From Vibrio orientalis CIP 102891 = ATCC 33934 (GTDB lineage Bacteria > Pseudomonadota > Gammaproteobacteria > Enterobacterales > Vibrionaceae): DNA of 64,000 nt. This document shows positions 24,888 to 35,739 of this stretch, piece after piece. The stretch is from contig NZ_ACZV01000004.1 of NCBI RefSeq assembly GCF_000176235.1, positions 620,001 through 684,000 of the forward strand, in the 5' to 3' direction. Position numbers and translations under genes: made by a program. The notes under the pieces are model-generated. The model was not told the origin of the DNA and ran no database searches. It saw only the letters and a list, made by a program, of their open reading frames with translations. Position 1 is the first letter of the stretch, and each line of letters starts with the position of its first letter.

Positions 24888-26630
24888 ATGAAATTAGCAA
24901 TCATTACTGCGTGCCCTAGTGGCGTAGCCAATAGCATCTTAGCTGCGGGTCTATTAGAACAAGCGGCTAAATCACTAAGCTGGGACGCGAAAATTGAGTG
25001 TCAATCATCAGTCATGGACTCTTCAGTCCTTAGTGCTGAAGAGATCGACCAAGCCGATGTTGTCATTATCGCAGCAGACAAAACAATCGATACGACCCGT
25101 TTCATCGGAAAAAAGGTCTATGCAGCTTCGATTGAAAAAGTGGCAGCTGACTCGAAAGCTTTTTTACAGCACGCGGTCGAACATGCCAATCTTCTACAAA
25201 AATCAGAGACGCAAATTGAGACTACCCCTGCTCAAGTTTCAAACGAACAGAAGAAAATTGTCGCGATTACAGCCTGCCCTACAGGTGTAGCGCACACTTT
25301 CATGGCCGCAGAAGCACTTGAAGAAGAAGGCAAGAAACGCGGTCATCAAATTAAGGTTGAGACTCGAGGCTCGGTTGGTGCAAAAAATCAGCTTACTGAT
25401 CAAGAAATCGCGGATGCAGACCTTGTTATCATTGCAGCAGATATTGAAGTACCACTTGACCGCTTTGACGGTAAACTGATGTACCGTACCAAAACGGGTC
25501 CAGCACTTAAAAAGACATCAGAAGAGATGGATAAAGCTTTCTCTCTGGCTACTGAATATAAACACAGTGGCTCGACAGCTTCGAATACCGCAGATGAGAA
25601 GAAAGGTGCTTATAAGCATTTGATGACAGGTGTTTCGCACATGCTACCCGTCGTTGTTGCTGGCGGTTTAATCATCGCGCTATCTTTCGTGTTTGGTATC
25701 GAAGCGTTTAAAGAAGAAGGCACACTAGCCGCTGCATTAATGACAATTGGTGGTGGTTCTGCTTTCGCTCTTATGATTCCTGTCCTTGCAGGCTATATCG
25801 CATTCTCTATTGCTGACCGTCCGGGTCTAGCGCCAGGCTTAGTTGGCGGTATGCTTGCGAGCTCAACTGGTGCAGGCTTCTTAGGCGGTATTGCAGCGGG
25901 CTTCATCGCGGGTTATGCAGCAAAATTCCTTGCGGATAAAGTGTCGCTACCGCAATCGATGGAAGCACTTAAACCAATTCTGATCATTCCTTTTGTTGCC
26001 ACCTTATTCACTGGTTTGGTGATGATCTATATTGTTGGCGGCCCTGTATCAGGCGTAATGAACGCATTGACCGACTTCTTAAACAACATGGGTTCTGATA
26101 GTGCTGTTCTTTTAGGTCTATTGCTTGGCGCAATGATGTGTTTTGACTTAGGTGGTCCGGTAAACAAAGCAGCATACGCGTTTGGTGTTGGCCTGCTAGC
26201 TTCGCAAACTTACGCGCCGATGGCGGCAATCATGGCTGCAGGCATGGTCCCTGCTCTTGGTATGGGTCTAGCGACATTCATTGCTAAGAATAAGTTCGAG
26301 AAAAGTGAACAGGAAGCAGGCAAAGCATCTTTTGTTCTTGGCCTATGTTTCATTTCTGAAGGTGCTATCCCATTTGCTGCGAAAGACCCTATGCGCGTAA
26401 TCCCAGCATGTATGGTTGGTGGTGCACTAACAGGTGCTCTATCTATGCTGTTTGGCGCGAAACTTATGGCACCACACGGCGGCCTGTTCGTATTACTAAT
26501 TCCAAATGCGATTACTCCTGTCTTTATGTACCTTGTTGCGATTGCTGCAGGTACCGCTGTGACAGGTTTCAGTTACGCTTTCCTTAAAAGTAAATCAAAA
26601 ACCAATGAAGTTGCGGCATCAACACTGTAA
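24888..26630 (+). CDS. fruA: fructose PTS permease EIIB'BC
   Basis: FruA imports fructose and phosphorylates it at carbon 1. The 580-residue protein starts with a EIIB' domain (ITACPSGVANS, residues 1-100). A second EIIB domain has the active Cys in ITACPTGVAHT near residue 130. The EIIC membrane domain with about nine helices starts near residue 240. The first EIIB copy lacks the exact active-site pattern, as is usual for the B' domain. AAGG precedes the ATG, and a strong terminator follows. Confidence 0.95.
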   Translation: MKLAIITACPSGVANSILAAGLLEQAAKSLSWDAKIECQSSVMDSSVLSAEEIDQADVVIIAADKTIDTTRFIGKKVYAASIEKVAADSKAFLQHAVEHANLLQKSETQIETTPAQVSNEQKKIVAITACPTGVAHTFMAAEALEEEGKKRGHQIKVETRGSVGAKNQLTDQEIADADLVIIAADIEVPLDRFDGKLMYRTKTGPALKKTSEEMDKAFSLATEYKHSGSTASNTADEKKGAYKHLMTGVSHMLPVVVAGGLIIALSFVFGIEAFKEEGTLAAALMTIGGGSAFALMIPVLAGYIAFSIADRPGLAPGLVGGMLASSTGAGFLGGIAAGFIAGYAAKFLADKVSLPQSMEALKPILIIPFVATLFTGLVMIYIVGGPVSGVMNALTDFLNNMGSDSAVLLGLLLGAMMCFDLGGPVNKAAYAFGVGLLASQTYAPMAAIMAAGMVPALGMGLATFIAKNKFEKSEQEAGKASFVLGLCFISEGAIPFAAKDPMRVIPACMVGGALTGALSMLFGAKLMAPHGGLFVLLIPNAITPVFMYLVAIAAGTAVTGFSYAFLKSKSKTNEVAASTL

Positions 26631-26651
26631 TTCATAACCCCCACTAATATC

Positions 26652-26678
26652 AAAAGCACCTCCTCCGGGTGCTTTTTT
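26652..26678 (+). terminator. intrinsic terminator after fruBKA
   Basis: AAAAGCACC and GGGTGCTTTTTT pair around a short CT-rich loop. Confidence 0.85.
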
Positions 26679-26824
26679 CACAATTAGACGCTGAACAAAT
26701 ACACGACAATCACAAAGGATATGTCATACTTAATAGACATATACTCAACAAGGCTCACAGTAAATACTATAAAAAATGTGTATAGTCGCCGTTTACTGAT
26801 TAATTTGAAGTTTACGCCAACATA

Positions 26825-28726
26825 ATGCGCCAACGCAGTTCCAAATTTCTACTCCAATCAATTGCTGTATTCAGCGTATTGGCGTTTGTCCCTTTTCTGT
26901 ACTTCTATAGTCAGTTTACTCAAATCGACGATAAAACTGAGCTTCATATTGAACAAATCAATCGAAATAAGCTTGAATACGCAAAAGTTGAGCTGCAGAA
27001 CTCATTGCAAAAGATGTCTGAATCTTTGCGCTATCTCTCCCATAACAACATTCTTCTTCAAGCCCTAATTAATCCAACCGAAACTAATACGGAAGCGCTA
27101 CAAGATTTTTGGCTACTCATCGCGCGAACACAGGGCTACTACTCTCAACTAAGGTTTCTCGATCAGGAAGGCCAAGAAATTGTTCGTGTGAATAGCGGAG
27201 ATGGCTTTATTGAGCTGGTCGAAGAAGAGAACCTCCAAAACAAGAGCCATCGTGATTACTTTACCTATGCTCGTGCTTTGGGAAATCGCGAAGTGGGTAC
27301 ATTTGGTATCGACCTCGAACAAGAGAATGGCGAATTAGTACAGCCACTTACGCCGACGTATCGCATCATCTACCCACTCAATTTTAATGGTCAACGACTT
27401 GGGTATTTTGTCGCAAACCTCGACCTAGTAAGAATTTATAAGAGTCTTGCTTATAAAAATCACGCTAAGAACTTACCTAGCATTGTTACCGCGCAGGGCT
27501 ATTACTTAATGACCCCGAATGGCAATGACATCATGGGTCATTTAGTTGAGGAAAACGCTAATATAAATGTAGCCAATCAATACCCTCTATTGTGGCGCGG
27601 TATACAGCTTTCTGATTCGGGGACCGTCAAAGATCAGCAAGGCTGGTACTCCTTCACTAAAACGCAAGTGGGCAGCAGTGATAACATCAGTGCAGTTACC
27701 TTATTTCTAAAAACAGACGCTTCTGAAGCGTTAGCGTTTAGTTCAGATGAACGAAGAGTTCTATATCAACAAGGTATATTTATACTTATCATATTGATAC
27801 TTTTGACCTTTACTTTCGTTACCTGGAACTACAACCACGAAAAAAACAGCTTAGATAGTAAAATTGCTCGAGCAGCGATGAACGGTATGTCAGCAATGAT
27901 CATTACCGATAGAAATAACCGTATTATCCAAGTTAATGAAGAATTCACTCGTGTCAGCGGATTTGAACTGGAAGATGTCAAAGGCCAAAAGCCATCGCTG
28001 TTTTCGTCTGGTAAACACTCGCAAGAATTCTACTTGAACATGTGGAAGCAATTGGAAAACACAGGTATATGGGAAGGTGAAGTCATCAATAAGCGTCGAG
28101 ATGGTTCACATATTACGCAGATACTGCGTATCCAAACTGTAAAACACAACAGTGACACCATTCAATTTTACGTCGCTTCATTTGTTGATATTTCACATCG
28201 TAAAGAACTTGAGAATCGACTGCGCGACTTGAGTGAAAAAGATTCCATGACATCATTGTGGAATCGCCGCAAGTTTGATTCTGAAATGCAGGCCCACTCT
28301 GCACGTACTAAGCGTTATACAAATCAAGCGGTTTCAGTACTTGCTCTCATTGATATTGACCATTTTAAACGTGTTAATGACCGATATGGTCATGACAAAG
28401 GAGATGCTGTCATTAGGCAAGTTGCGAAGTCTCTTGAAAAACAATTAAGAGAAACCGATCTTGTTGCACGTATTGGCGGTGAAGAGTTCGCGCTTATCCT
28501 TCCACACACTGACCTACGAGAAGCCGAAGTCGTTTTAAACCGAATTCGCGTCGCGGTTAGCTTGGAAAGTGAATTAAACATCACCGTTAGCGCGGGACTT
28601 ACCGAGATTTGCTCACACCAAGACGAAACCTATAAGCGCGCCGATATTGCACTCTATGAATCAAAATCGTTAGGAAGAAATAAAGTGTCGATACTATCGA
28701 TGACTGAAAATGATTCCATTGCTTAA
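26825..28726 (+). CDS. membrane sensor diguanylate cyclase (Cache-like, PAS, GGEEF)
   Basis: The 633-residue protein has a helix at about residues 9-28 and a periplasmic double-Cache-like sensor region at about 30-310. A second helix lies at about 315-335. A PAS domain with the pattern MIITDRNNRIIQVNEEF spans about 350-465, and a C-terminal GGDEF domain has ALIDIDHFKRVND and RIGGEEFAL. The RETD five residues before the active site is an intact RxxD inhibitory site, unlike the other two cyclases in this window. Its sensor ligand is unknown. No strong ribosome site precedes the ATG. It is convergent with the chitodextrinase gene. Confidence 0.9.
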   Translation: MRQRSSKFLLQSIAVFSVLAFVPFLYFYSQFTQIDDKTELHIEQINRNKLEYAKVELQNSLQKMSESLRYLSHNNILLQALINPTETNTEALQDFWLLIARTQGYYSQLRFLDQEGQEIVRVNSGDGFIELVEEENLQNKSHRDYFTYARALGNREVGTFGIDLEQENGELVQPLTPTYRIIYPLNFNGQRLGYFVANLDLVRIYKSLAYKNHAKNLPSIVTAQGYYLMTPNGNDIMGHLVEENANINVANQYPLLWRGIQLSDSGTVKDQQGWYSFTKTQVGSSDNISAVTLFLKTDASEALAFSSDERRVLYQQGIFILIILILLTFTFVTWNYNHEKNSLDSKIARAAMNGMSAMIITDRNNRIIQVNEEFTRVSGFELEDVKGQKPSLFSSGKHSQEFYLNMWKQLENTGIWEGEVINKRRDGSHITQILRIQTVKHNSDTIQFYVASFVDISHRKELENRLRDLSEKDSMTSLWNRRKFDSEMQAHSARTKRYTNQAVSVLALIDIDHFKRVNDRYGHDKGDAVIRQVAKSLEKQLRETDLVARIGGEEFALILPHTDLREAEVVLNRIRVAVSLESELNITVSAGLTEICSHQDETYKRADIALYESKSLGRNKVSILSMTENDSIA

Positions 28727-28744
28727 GATAAGCCTACATGCGAG

Positions 28745-28777
28745 AAAAAGGCCTTGGGATTACCCAAGGCCTTTTTT
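28745..28777. terminator. bidirectional intrinsic terminator
   Basis: AAAAAGGCCTTGGG and CCCAAGGCCTTTTTT pair perfectly around ATTA, between the convergent cyclase and chitodextrinase genes. Confidence 0.9.
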
Positions 28778-28801
28778 ATTACTGTGTAGCTATCAATTTA
28801 A

Positions 28802-31800
28802 CTATTGTGGACAAGGAACTTCATCCCAGAACCAGTTAGATTGCGTCGGAGTTTCCCAGGTTCCCGGGCTATTCTTAGCAACGAAACATTGGCCGTTATA
28901 ACTATACGTGTCGCCATTTTTCGCTTGAGTCACTCCTGGCTCCCATGCAGTTACTGTCCCAGAGCCCGTACCGCCGCCAGTGTCACCACCACCGTTATTA
29001 CCACCATTACCGGCAGATAAATCCGCTAACGGTAGATCAGGCTGTTCAAACTTGAATGCGTAATCCACACCGTTAATATTCACGGTGTAGTTAGCTGGGC
29101 CTGAGATCGGTAGGTAATAAACCATGTCTAACTCATAAGTGCCACCAGCAGGCAGATCTTTCCAACTTGGTAAGCTGAACGCAACACGGTGCATCGTACC
29201 TTCTAAACCACCGATGTTATTTGCTTTCGTGTGACCAGATGCAATGACCGTAAGTCCTCCACCTGATTGATCTTTTGCGTTATCCGGCGCAGAGACAGGA
29301 ATATCAAACTGGAATTCAGTACCACCAGGAATAGCTTGGCCACTGTTATTGGTGAACGTTACTTTAGGGTTGATTGGATAGTTCTGATCGCCAACTTTAA
29401 AGCCGCCGATTGAAACGGAGATATCAACAGCTTCAGCCGGAATTGCGCCTGTCGCGATCTTGTTGCCATAAGGGCTGGCTGACTTAAACTTATCATAGAT
29501 AGCTTTGGTCATGGTATTACCCATATGGTATTCGCCATTGCCCGATTTACATGCCTGTTCACTAACGTCGACATTAGTACGTTGACCGTTGGCATCTAGC
29601 TGATAACAGTTATAGTCACCCGCTAGCTCCCAGAACATGATGCCGCCAATTTCTTTATCAATGACGTAGTCAGCTTTAACACTCACCGATGCTTCATCTT
29701 CAGTAGATAGGAATACACTCTTCTCGGCATTCCATAACCAAGGCGCAACCGCCACACTATCGTAGTTACGCTGATAAGTACCTACGAGTTGATCTGTCGG
29801 ATCGTTAATAGGATCAAGGTTGTACGCGTCGCTGTAAGTACCCCATATGCCATTTTCTAAGTTTTTCGCGTGCCACATCGGGCCTGAGCCTGCACCCATT
29901 TCATTACCGTTAGGGTCTAGGTCGTGCCACATATTATCGATACCGAGAGCACCGTTACCACAGTTGTTCTTCTCGCCCTCACCGGTTCCTTCTGCACACT
30001 GCGTTTGGTCTGGCAGTGCAGCACGGCCCCAAAGACCATTTGTTCCGCCAGTGACGCCTTGCCAACCACGGGTATAGTAAGGAACACCAATGTTAATACG
30101 ACCTGCTGGCATTGAGCCACGGAAATAGTGGTAAGCCCAATCGGTATTCAGATAACCAATACCACCATAAGCTGCCGTGCCGTATACATTCCACTGCGCC
30201 AACTCTGAATCTTCACCAGTGTCAAACAGCGCCGCATTGTGCCCTACGTGATCATTCCAAGCACCGTGCAAGTCGTAAGACATGATGTTTACGTAATCAA
30301 GATACTTCGTGACATCAAACGTCTCCATACCACGTAGCAAGTAACCTGATGACGGTGCCGCAATGGTTAGCATGTAATGAACGCCATCTTGAGCTGAAGC
30401 CGCATCTAGTTTTTCACGCAGGACTTTCATCAACTCTTGGTATGATGCCCACAGGTATGGACGACGTGGCTCCATAAACGCCTTGTCATAAGGATTGCCA
30501 GCACCTACCATCGAGGTCGGGTACTCATAATCAATATCTAGGCCATCGAATTTATAGGTGCGCATCATCTCAACCGCAGATGCCGCAAACTTTTCGATAC
30601 CAGCGTGATTAATAGAACCATCGTCATTGGTGGTCATTGTGTAAAAACCACCATCGGCGACTCGGTTTCCATCAGCACCAAAGTGCCCGCCAGTTTCTGC
30701 CCAACCGCCAATTGAAATTAGGGTCTTAACACCATAGCGCTCTTTGTAAGTGGCCAGCGCGCCGAAATGACCTTTGAAGCCCAAGCTAGGATCAATATCT
30801 ACCCCCGCCCACTCTTTAGCTGTTGCAGCATTATTTGGATCGTTAACGTCGCCAAGATTAACCTTACCGTCAGAGCCAATTCCCACAAACGCATAGTTAA
30901 TATGAGTCAATTGTTCCCAAGGGATGTCTTTAACCAGATAAGCCGCTTGTGGATCATCACCTGCACGCCAACTTGTGAAGTAACCAATCACACGTCGAGG
31001 GTGATCCGCGCCCATCAACTCGCGGCCTTCTTCGTCATAGGTAGTACAGTAAGGAACATCTACGCCCTGAGTTTGATAGAGACCATCTGGACGACATGTC
31101 GCTACTGTTGGCGCGCTGTTTACTTGTAGAGAAGAAGATGCAGAGGCGGTTGACGCGCCTAAATTATCGGTCGCCTTCGCGTAGACTGCTAAATTACCTG
31201 ATTGAGTTGTTGGGTAATCGAGCGTGTAAGGCGCAGTGGCAACAGTACCAACTAACGCACCTGCGACATAGAAATCGACTTTATCGATAGTTCCATCGCT
31301 GTCCTCTGCTAAAGCGGTTAGAGTGACGACACTACCCAGTTCGACTGAAGCTGTAGACAGATTAAGTTCAACGGTCGGCGCTACGTTGTCTGGGTTAGCC
31401 GAACTAACAACAATATTGACGTCGCTATCTAAACTTTGCCCGCCTTTATCATCGTAAGCGACAGCCGTAATCTTGTGGTTTCCTGATGTTGCTGTCCAAA
31501 TCGCAGAATATGGGGCTGATGTACTTTGGGCTATTACCGAGCCATTTAACAAGAATTCAACTTTGGTGACTGTTCCGTCCGAATCTGCTGCGTCTGCAGA
31601 GAGTGATACTACATCGCCTTCTGCAATGGTATCTGACGCTGTAGGAGAAGTAATCGTTGCACTAGGAAGTTCGTTGCCGCCAGTGACATCACAACTGCCA
31701 ATTTCTTTCCATGGCCCCCATTCACTTGCGGTTTGAGCAGGATCATTGGCTTGAGTCCAATGGTTCGCTTGGTAAGCCTTATCAAGGTATTGGACTTGAT

Positions 31801-31948
31801 CACCGGAATTGTAAACCGTTGTTGATTCCCAGTTATCTAACGTCGAACAATCAACAGCCGCATAGCTATTGAATGCCATCAAGCACGATGCGCTAAGGGT
31901 ACTTAGCGTAAAGACTCTTTTTTTCGCATTCCTTTTTGATAGGTGCAT
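28802..31948 (-). CDS. GH18 chitodextrinase/chitinase, multidomain
   Basis: The enzyme cuts chitin or chitin oligosaccharides. The 1048-residue protein has a signal peptide ending FNSYA-AV. A carbohydrate-binding CBM5/12-like domain at about residues 33-87 is followed by two Ig-like repeats at about 95-185 and 190-277. The GH18 catalytic domain starts at about 315, with [10 protein letters not shown] giving the catalytic Glu475 (DxxDxDxE). A beta-rich domain and a Gly-rich linker lead to a C-terminal CBM5/12 ending [10 protein letters not shown]. Size and layout resemble Vibrio periplasmic endochitodextrinases (V. furnissii EndoI, V. cholerae VCA0700) from memory. A secreted chitinase is the alternative. 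The promoter should lie in 31949-32165. Confidence 0.88.
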   Translation of the reverse strand: MHLSKRNAKKRVFTLSTLSASCLMAFNSYAAVDCSTLDNWESTTVYNSGDQVQYLDKAYQANHWTQANDPAQTASEWGPWKEIGSCDVTGGNELPSATITSPTASDTIAEGDVVSLSADAADSDGTVTKVEFLLNGSVIAQSTSAPYSAIWTATSGNHKITAVAYDDKGGQSLDSDVNIVVSSANPDNVAPTVELNLSTASVELGSVVTLTALAEDSDGTIDKVDFYVAGALVGTVATAPYTLDYPTTQSGNLAVYAKATDNLGASTASASSSLQVNSAPTVATCRPDGLYQTQGVDVPYCTTYDEEGRELMGADHPRRVIGYFTSWRAGDDPQAAYLVKDIPWEQLTHINYAFVGIGSDGKVNLGDVNDPNNAATAKEWAGVDIDPSLGFKGHFGALATYKERYGVKTLISIGGWAETGGHFGADGNRVADGGFYTMTTNDDGSINHAGIEKFAASAVEMMRTYKFDGLDIDYEYPTSMVGAGNPYDKAFMEPRRPYLWASYQELMKVLREKLDAASAQDGVHYMLTIAAPSSGYLLRGMETFDVTKYLDYVNIMSYDLHGAWNDHVGHNAALFDTGEDSELAQWNVYGTAAYGGIGYLNTDWAYHYFRGSMPAGRINIGVPYYTRGWQGVTGGTNGLWGRAALPDQTQCAEGTGEGEKNNCGNGALGIDNMWHDLDPNGNEMGAGSGPMWHAKNLENGIWGTYSDAYNLDPINDPTDQLVGTYQRNYDSVAVAPWLWNAEKSVFLSTEDEASVSVKADYVIDKEIGGIMFWELAGDYNCYQLDANGQRTNVDVSEQACKSGNGEYHMGNTMTKAIYDKFKSASPYGNKIATGAIPAEAVDISVSIGGFKVGDQNYPINPKVTFTNNSGQAIPGGTEFQFDIPVSAPDNAKDQSGGGLTVIASGHTKANNIGGLEGTMHRVAFSLPSWKDLPAGGTYELDMVYYLPISGPANYTVNINGVDYAFKFEQPDLPLADLSAGNGGNNGGGDTGGGTGSGTVTAWEPGVTQAKNGDTYSYNGQCFVAKNSPGTWETPTQSNWFWDEVPCPQ

Positions 31949-32169
31949 ATTGCGTTATCCTTAAGTTATTGTTTACACGTAATAAAAAGTGGAATAAAGA
32001 TCACCACGAACTTAAATTACTCAGTGAAATAACATTAGATAACAGCCGCAAAAAGACACGTACAAAATCGTTAGACTTCAAATTCACTCGCAAATCAATG
32101 TGTCACTTTTGCAACAGTGAGACGCTTATTTTGCATCAATAACTAATAACTGATTTATTTTGCTTATAA
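31949..32169. other. gene-free region, probable chitodextrinase promoter
   Basis: Together with the neighbouring terminator, the stretch up to 32343 has no credible coding frame. It is A+T-rich. I see no recognisable operator or structured RNA in it. Confidence 0.4.
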
Positions 32170-32204
32170 AAAAATAAGCCCCTTCACCAAATCGATGAAG
32201 GGGC
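32170..32204 (-). terminator. intrinsic terminator after the AraC-family gene
   Basis: On the minus strand AGCCCCTTCA and TGAAGGGGCT pair around an eight-base loop, and TATTTTTTTA follows. It lies about 140 bases after the regulator's stop, so the transcript has a long 3' tail. Confidence 0.8.
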
Positions 32205-32343
32205 TCGGTTAGAAGATTGACTAGATCTCCTATAGGGGTCTTGTAGAGACTTGCTCTCTGTTCTCTTAGTATTACTTAAACAATTTTCAAAAAACACTGC
32301 AAACTTGTAAAAACCAGTTTCCTCTTTTTAACAAGTTTAGTGT

Positions 32344-33237
32344 CTATCCATTAACCGTTGTATTAATTTCAGTTGGCGTTTGATTAAAATGACGCTTATA
32401 TTCACGCGAAAATTGCGATGTGCTGTTGTAACCAACACTTCTCGCTGCGACACCGACTCTCACACCCTCTAGCTGAATCAACTCGCGCGCTTTGTTAAGC
32501 CTCACTTTCTTTATATATTGAATTGGCGATTCCAGTGTGACATCCCGAAAAGCTTGGTGGAAGGCCGATACACTCATGTTTGCCTGTTGAGCTAGGTGTT
32601 GAACCGTAACTGTTTCATGGTAGTTGTTGTGTAAGAACTCCAGCGCTTTTGCGACACGCGCGTAGTGTCCATCATGACGTGCCAAATCAAACAACACCTG
32701 CCCTTCTGAGCTCATAAGCGCTCGATAGGCCAACTCTTCTAGCAAACTATCAGACAAGATTTCAGCTTCTACCGGACAGCATAATGCCTTCATTATTCGC
32801 GTACAGACGTCAAGCATTCCATCATCCATTTTTACGGCGCCTAACCCTGCCCCTACACAACGTTCAGCATGGGGCTTATAACAATGCAATGATTCCAATT
32901 TATTTACGAGTCGATGAAGCAACTGTGGGTCAATACTGATACTTAAGCCAAGCAACGGTTCTCCGTTTTCCGGAAACGATTCACACTCCAAAGGCATGGG
33001 TACACCAACAACTAAATAGTCTTCTGAACCATATCTAACTGGCTTGTCTCCTAAATAGATATTCTTATGTCCTTGCCCAAGAACAATCACACCTGACTGG
33101 TAGACAAAAGGTTGGCGATTATTTCCTTTACTACTGCGATAAAAGACTACGCCATCAATTTGGGTCTTTGAAATGCCTTCAAGATTATGCAGTTGCTTTA
33201 ACTCTACATATTTCTGCATTACATCAGCTAACGACAT
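32344..33237 (-). CDS. AraC-family regulator, YqhC-like
   Basis: The ATG at 33237 has AGGAG six bases upstream and gives 297 residues. The extra residues of a frame to 33270 are unlikely. The N-terminal half fits the AraC_N-type domain (VVGVPMPLECES). The C-terminal 100 residues hold two helix-turn-helix motifs, with QANMSVSAFHQAFRDVT and GYNSTSQFSREYKRHFNQTP. It is divergent from a YqhD-type aldehyde reductase gene. In E. coli YqhC senses aldehydes and activates yqhD in the same arrangement. The regulatory role is therefore well supported, while the inducer is inferred. Confidence 0.85.
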   Translation of the reverse strand: MSLADVMQKYVELKQLHNLEGISKTQIDGVVFYRSSKGNNRQPFVYQSGVIVLGQGHKNIYLGDKPVRYGSEDYLVVGVPMPLECESFPENGEPLLGLSISIDPQLLHRLVNKLESLHCYKPHAERCVGAGLGAVKMDDGMLDVCTRIMKALCCPVEAEILSDSLLEELAYRALMSSEGQVLFDLARHDGHYARVAKALEFLHNNYHETVTVQHLAQQANMSVSAFHQAFRDVTLESPIQYIKKVRLNKARELIQLEGVRVGVAARSVGYNSTSQFSREYKRHFNQTPTEINTTVNG

Positions 33238-33364
33238 TCGCACTCCTAAAATTATAGTAATAGGCAACATAATTGGAGAAATTGACCTTTTATGATCCCA
33301 ATGTCAAGACTAATATGCACAATACAAACTCAGAATGCATCTACATTGAACTGAAAGGCACCCT

Positions 33365-34513
33365 ATGAAATTTAGTTATGTAAACCCTACCCAAATCCAA
33401 TTCGGTCAGGGACAAATTCAAAGTATTAATTCGATTATTCCTCAAGGCAGCAAGGTTATCGTGATTTATGGCGGTGGCTCGATCAAGCGTAACGGTGTAT
33501 ATGACCAAGTCAGCGAAGCGCTTGCAGGTTACGAATGGGTCGAATTTTCTGGTGTAGAACCAAATCCAACCAAAGAGACGTTAGACAAAGCAGTTTCAAT
33601 CGTTAAACAAAAGGGAATCGACTTTATTCTCGCTGTCGGTGGTGGTTCAGTGATCGACGGTTCTAAATACGTCGCTGCTGCGTCTCACTATGATGGTGAT
33701 GGCTGGGATATCATGATCGGTAAGCACCCTGTTTCTTCGGCAATACCGCTAGGTGCGATTTTAACGTTGCCAGCTACCGGTTCAGAGTCGAATATGGGCG
33801 CGGTTATCACTAAAGCAGAAACTCACGATAAACTTCCTTTTATGACGCCACACGTACAACCAAAATTTGCAGTGATGGACCCAGATGTCATGAAAACACT
33901 TCCTGAGCGTCAGCTTGTTAATGGTATCGTCGATGCTTGGGTTCACGTTTGTGAGCAATACTTGACCAACACTCACGGCGCGATGGTCCAGGATGGTTAC
34001 GCTGAAGCATTACTCAAGAACTTAAAGCAATTAGGCGAAGAGTTTGAAAATCGTGATAATGATGCATGGCGTGCAAACCTAATGTGGAATGCAAACCAAG
34101 CACTGAATGGACTGATTGGTTCTGGCGTACCTCACGACTGGGCAACACATATGATTGGCCATGAATTTACTGCCCTTTGGGGAGTTGATCACGCCCGTTC
34201 ACTTGCCATCGTTCAACCTTCACTCCTGCGTAATCAATTTGAAGTGAAAAAAGCTAAGCTTGAGCAAATGGGTAAGAATGTGTTTGGATTCAAAGAATCA
34301 GAGACACTTGCGCTGCAGACGATCGATGCAATTGAGGCATTCTATCAATCACTCGGCGTTACTACCCAGTTTAATGGATACCAAGGTAGTAAAGAGGATG
34401 CTGTCGAGGCAGTAGTTGCACAATTAGAGCAGCATGGAATGGTAGCATTAGGTGAAAATCAGGCGATTAGCCTAGACCAAAGTCGCAATATCTTAGCGAC
34501 TGCTATTGCGTAA
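33365..34513 (+). CDS. yqhD: YqhD-type NADPH-dependent alcohol dehydrogenase (aldehyde reductase)
   Basis: The enzyme reduces a range of aldehydes with NADPH and helps detoxify them. The 382-residue iron/zinc-type dehydrogenase has GGGSIK and VGGGSVIDGSK in the cofactor-binding half. The metal-binding pattern is DAWVHVCEQ, with later His residues in HDWATHMIGHEF and GVDHARSLA. Length and sequence feel match E. coli YqhD. GAAAGG precedes the ATG. The AraC-type regulator is divergent. A strong terminator follows. Confidence 0.9.
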   Translation: MKFSYVNPTQIQFGQGQIQSINSIIPQGSKVIVIYGGGSIKRNGVYDQVSEALAGYEWVEFSGVEPNPTKETLDKAVSIVKQKGIDFILAVGGGSVIDGSKYVAAASHYDGDGWDIMIGKHPVSSAIPLGAILTLPATGSESNMGAVITKAETHDKLPFMTPHVQPKFAVMDPDVMKTLPERQLVNGIVDAWVHVCEQYLTNTHGAMVQDGYAEALLKNLKQLGEEFENRDNDAWRANLMWNANQALNGLIGSGVPHDWATHMIGHEFTALWGVDHARSLAIVQPSLLRNQFEVKKAKLEQMGKNVFGFKESETLALQTIDAIEAFYQSLGVTTQFNGYQGSKEDAVEAVVAQLEQHGMVALGENQAISLDQSRNILATAIA

Positions 34514-34534
34514 CAGATTGCCAATCATTACTCT

Positions 34535-34560
34535 AAAAAAGCAGCTATTGCTGCTTTTTT
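34535..34560. terminator. intrinsic terminator after yqhD
   Basis: AAAAAAGCAGC and GCTGCTTTTTT pair perfectly around TATT. Confidence 0.88.
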
Positions 34561-34576
34561 TATATGAGAAGGTTTT

Positions 34577-35197
34577 ATGTGGATTGTGATTTGCCTGATA
34601 TGTTTGGTTCATATCTGGAGTATTGATAGAAAAAATAGAACGATTTTCTATCTAACTAAAGCAACGCCAATTCTCATGATGGCCTATCTGGTCTTCTCTT
34701 TCGAAGGCCATGCAAATCAAACTTATGCACTTCTGATTGGATCAGGGTTACTTCTTTCTAGTATCGGGGATCTCTTCCTGATGCACCCCAAAGATAAATT
34801 CATTCAAGGATTAGGCGCTTTTTTCCTTGCCCATATTGTTTATACCGCGGCATTTTTTAATGAGGTAAATAGCGTTAGCTTAACGACACTTAGCTTGCTA
34901 CTTGCGATTGGCGTGATCGTCTATTTGTTTCTTTTACCCACACTTGGCGAGATGAAGTATCCGGTTGCGGTTTACTGCATCGCTATTCTAATAATGGCTT
35001 GGGGGGCAATCGACCTTTGGTCTACCTCCCCTTATATTAGCGCCGCCTACGGAGCGCTTGGAGCAGTTGTATTTATCGCGTCAGATTTAGTGTTAGCCAT
35101 CGACAGGTTTCGCAGTAGTTCTGCCTTCTCAAGGCATGTAATTATGGTGACCTACTATACGGCGCAAGCGCTGCTTACCTTGTCGGTATTGGTTTAG
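34577..35197 (+). CDS. YhhN-family (lysoplasmalogenase-type) membrane protein
   Basis: The 206-residue protein has about seven membrane helices and the family motifs KATPILMMAYLVF, SSIGDLFLM and FIASDLVLAIDRF, with acidic residues inside helices. The YhhN/TMEM86 family includes lysoplasmalogenases that cleave the vinyl ether bond of lysoplasmalogens; the bacterial substrate is unclear. GAAGG precedes the ATG, which lies 17 bases after the yqhD terminator. Its stop overlaps the stop of the convergent acetyltransferase gene by four bases. Confidence 0.85.
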   Translation: MWIVICLICLVHIWSIDRKNRTIFYLTKATPILMMAYLVFSFEGHANQTYALLIGSGLLLSSIGDLFLMHPKDKFIQGLGAFFLAHIVYTAAFFNEVNSVSLTTLSLLLAIGVIVYLFLLPTLGEMKYPVAVYCIAILIMAWGAIDLWSTSPYISAAYGALGAVVFIASDLVLAIDRFRSSSAFSRHVIMVTYYTAQALLTLSVLV

Positions 35198-35730
35198 TAC
35201 TGCGGCTCTTCAACATGGTAGCGATAAATAAGGTCGTCATAATAGTGCTCGCCTATTTTGTACGCATCTTTCTCGCGTTCCGCTAGAGAAAAGCCGGCTT
35301 TTTCGAGTACCTTACACGAGGCAATATTGCCATCCGTAACAATCGCGTTTACCGTATCAATCGGGAAGCTCACGGTCATATAATCAATAAGGCCAATCAG
35401 TGATTCGGTTCCATACCCCTTACCATGAAATTCAGGGAGCAGTAGATAACCTACTTCTACATGACGATCATTTTGCTCTGAAATACACAAACCCGTTACG
35501 CCAATTGCTTCCCCGCTCAACTTTTCACGAATCACTAAGCATAGCCAATGTTGACTCGGCCAAGACCATTCAGGTAAACGTGATTCGAAGCGTTCACGAA
35601 TCGCAGCGACAGACGGTTTATCGAAAGCATAACGAATGACTTCATCGTCTTGATGCAAACGTTCGAACAGCGTCCAATCCGCTTCTGCGATTTGGCACAT
35701 ATTCAAATGAGTCGTTTCTATTACGTACAT
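35194..35730 (-). CDS. GNAT acetyltransferase (RimJ/RimL-like)
   Basis: The 178-residue protein has the GNAT acetyl-CoA-binding region with VGYLLLPEFHGKGYGTESL at about residues 93-111, followed by NIASCKVLEKAGF. This is the pattern of acetyltransferases related to RimJ/RimL, which modify protein N-termini or small amines. The substrate is unknown. It lies nine bases downstream of the TorS-like kinase gene on the same strand, so the two may be cotranscribed. Confidence 0.85.
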   Translation of the reverse strand: MYVIETTHLNMCQIAEADWTLFERLHQDDEVIRYAFDKPSVAAIRERFESRLPEWSWPSQHWLCLVIREKLSGEAIGVTGLCISEQNDRHVEVGYLLLPEFHGKGYGTESLIGLIDYMTVSFPIDTVNAIVTDGNIASCKVLEKAGFSLAEREKDAYKIGEHYYDDLIYRYHVEEPQY

Positions 35731-35739
35731 TAAAACTCT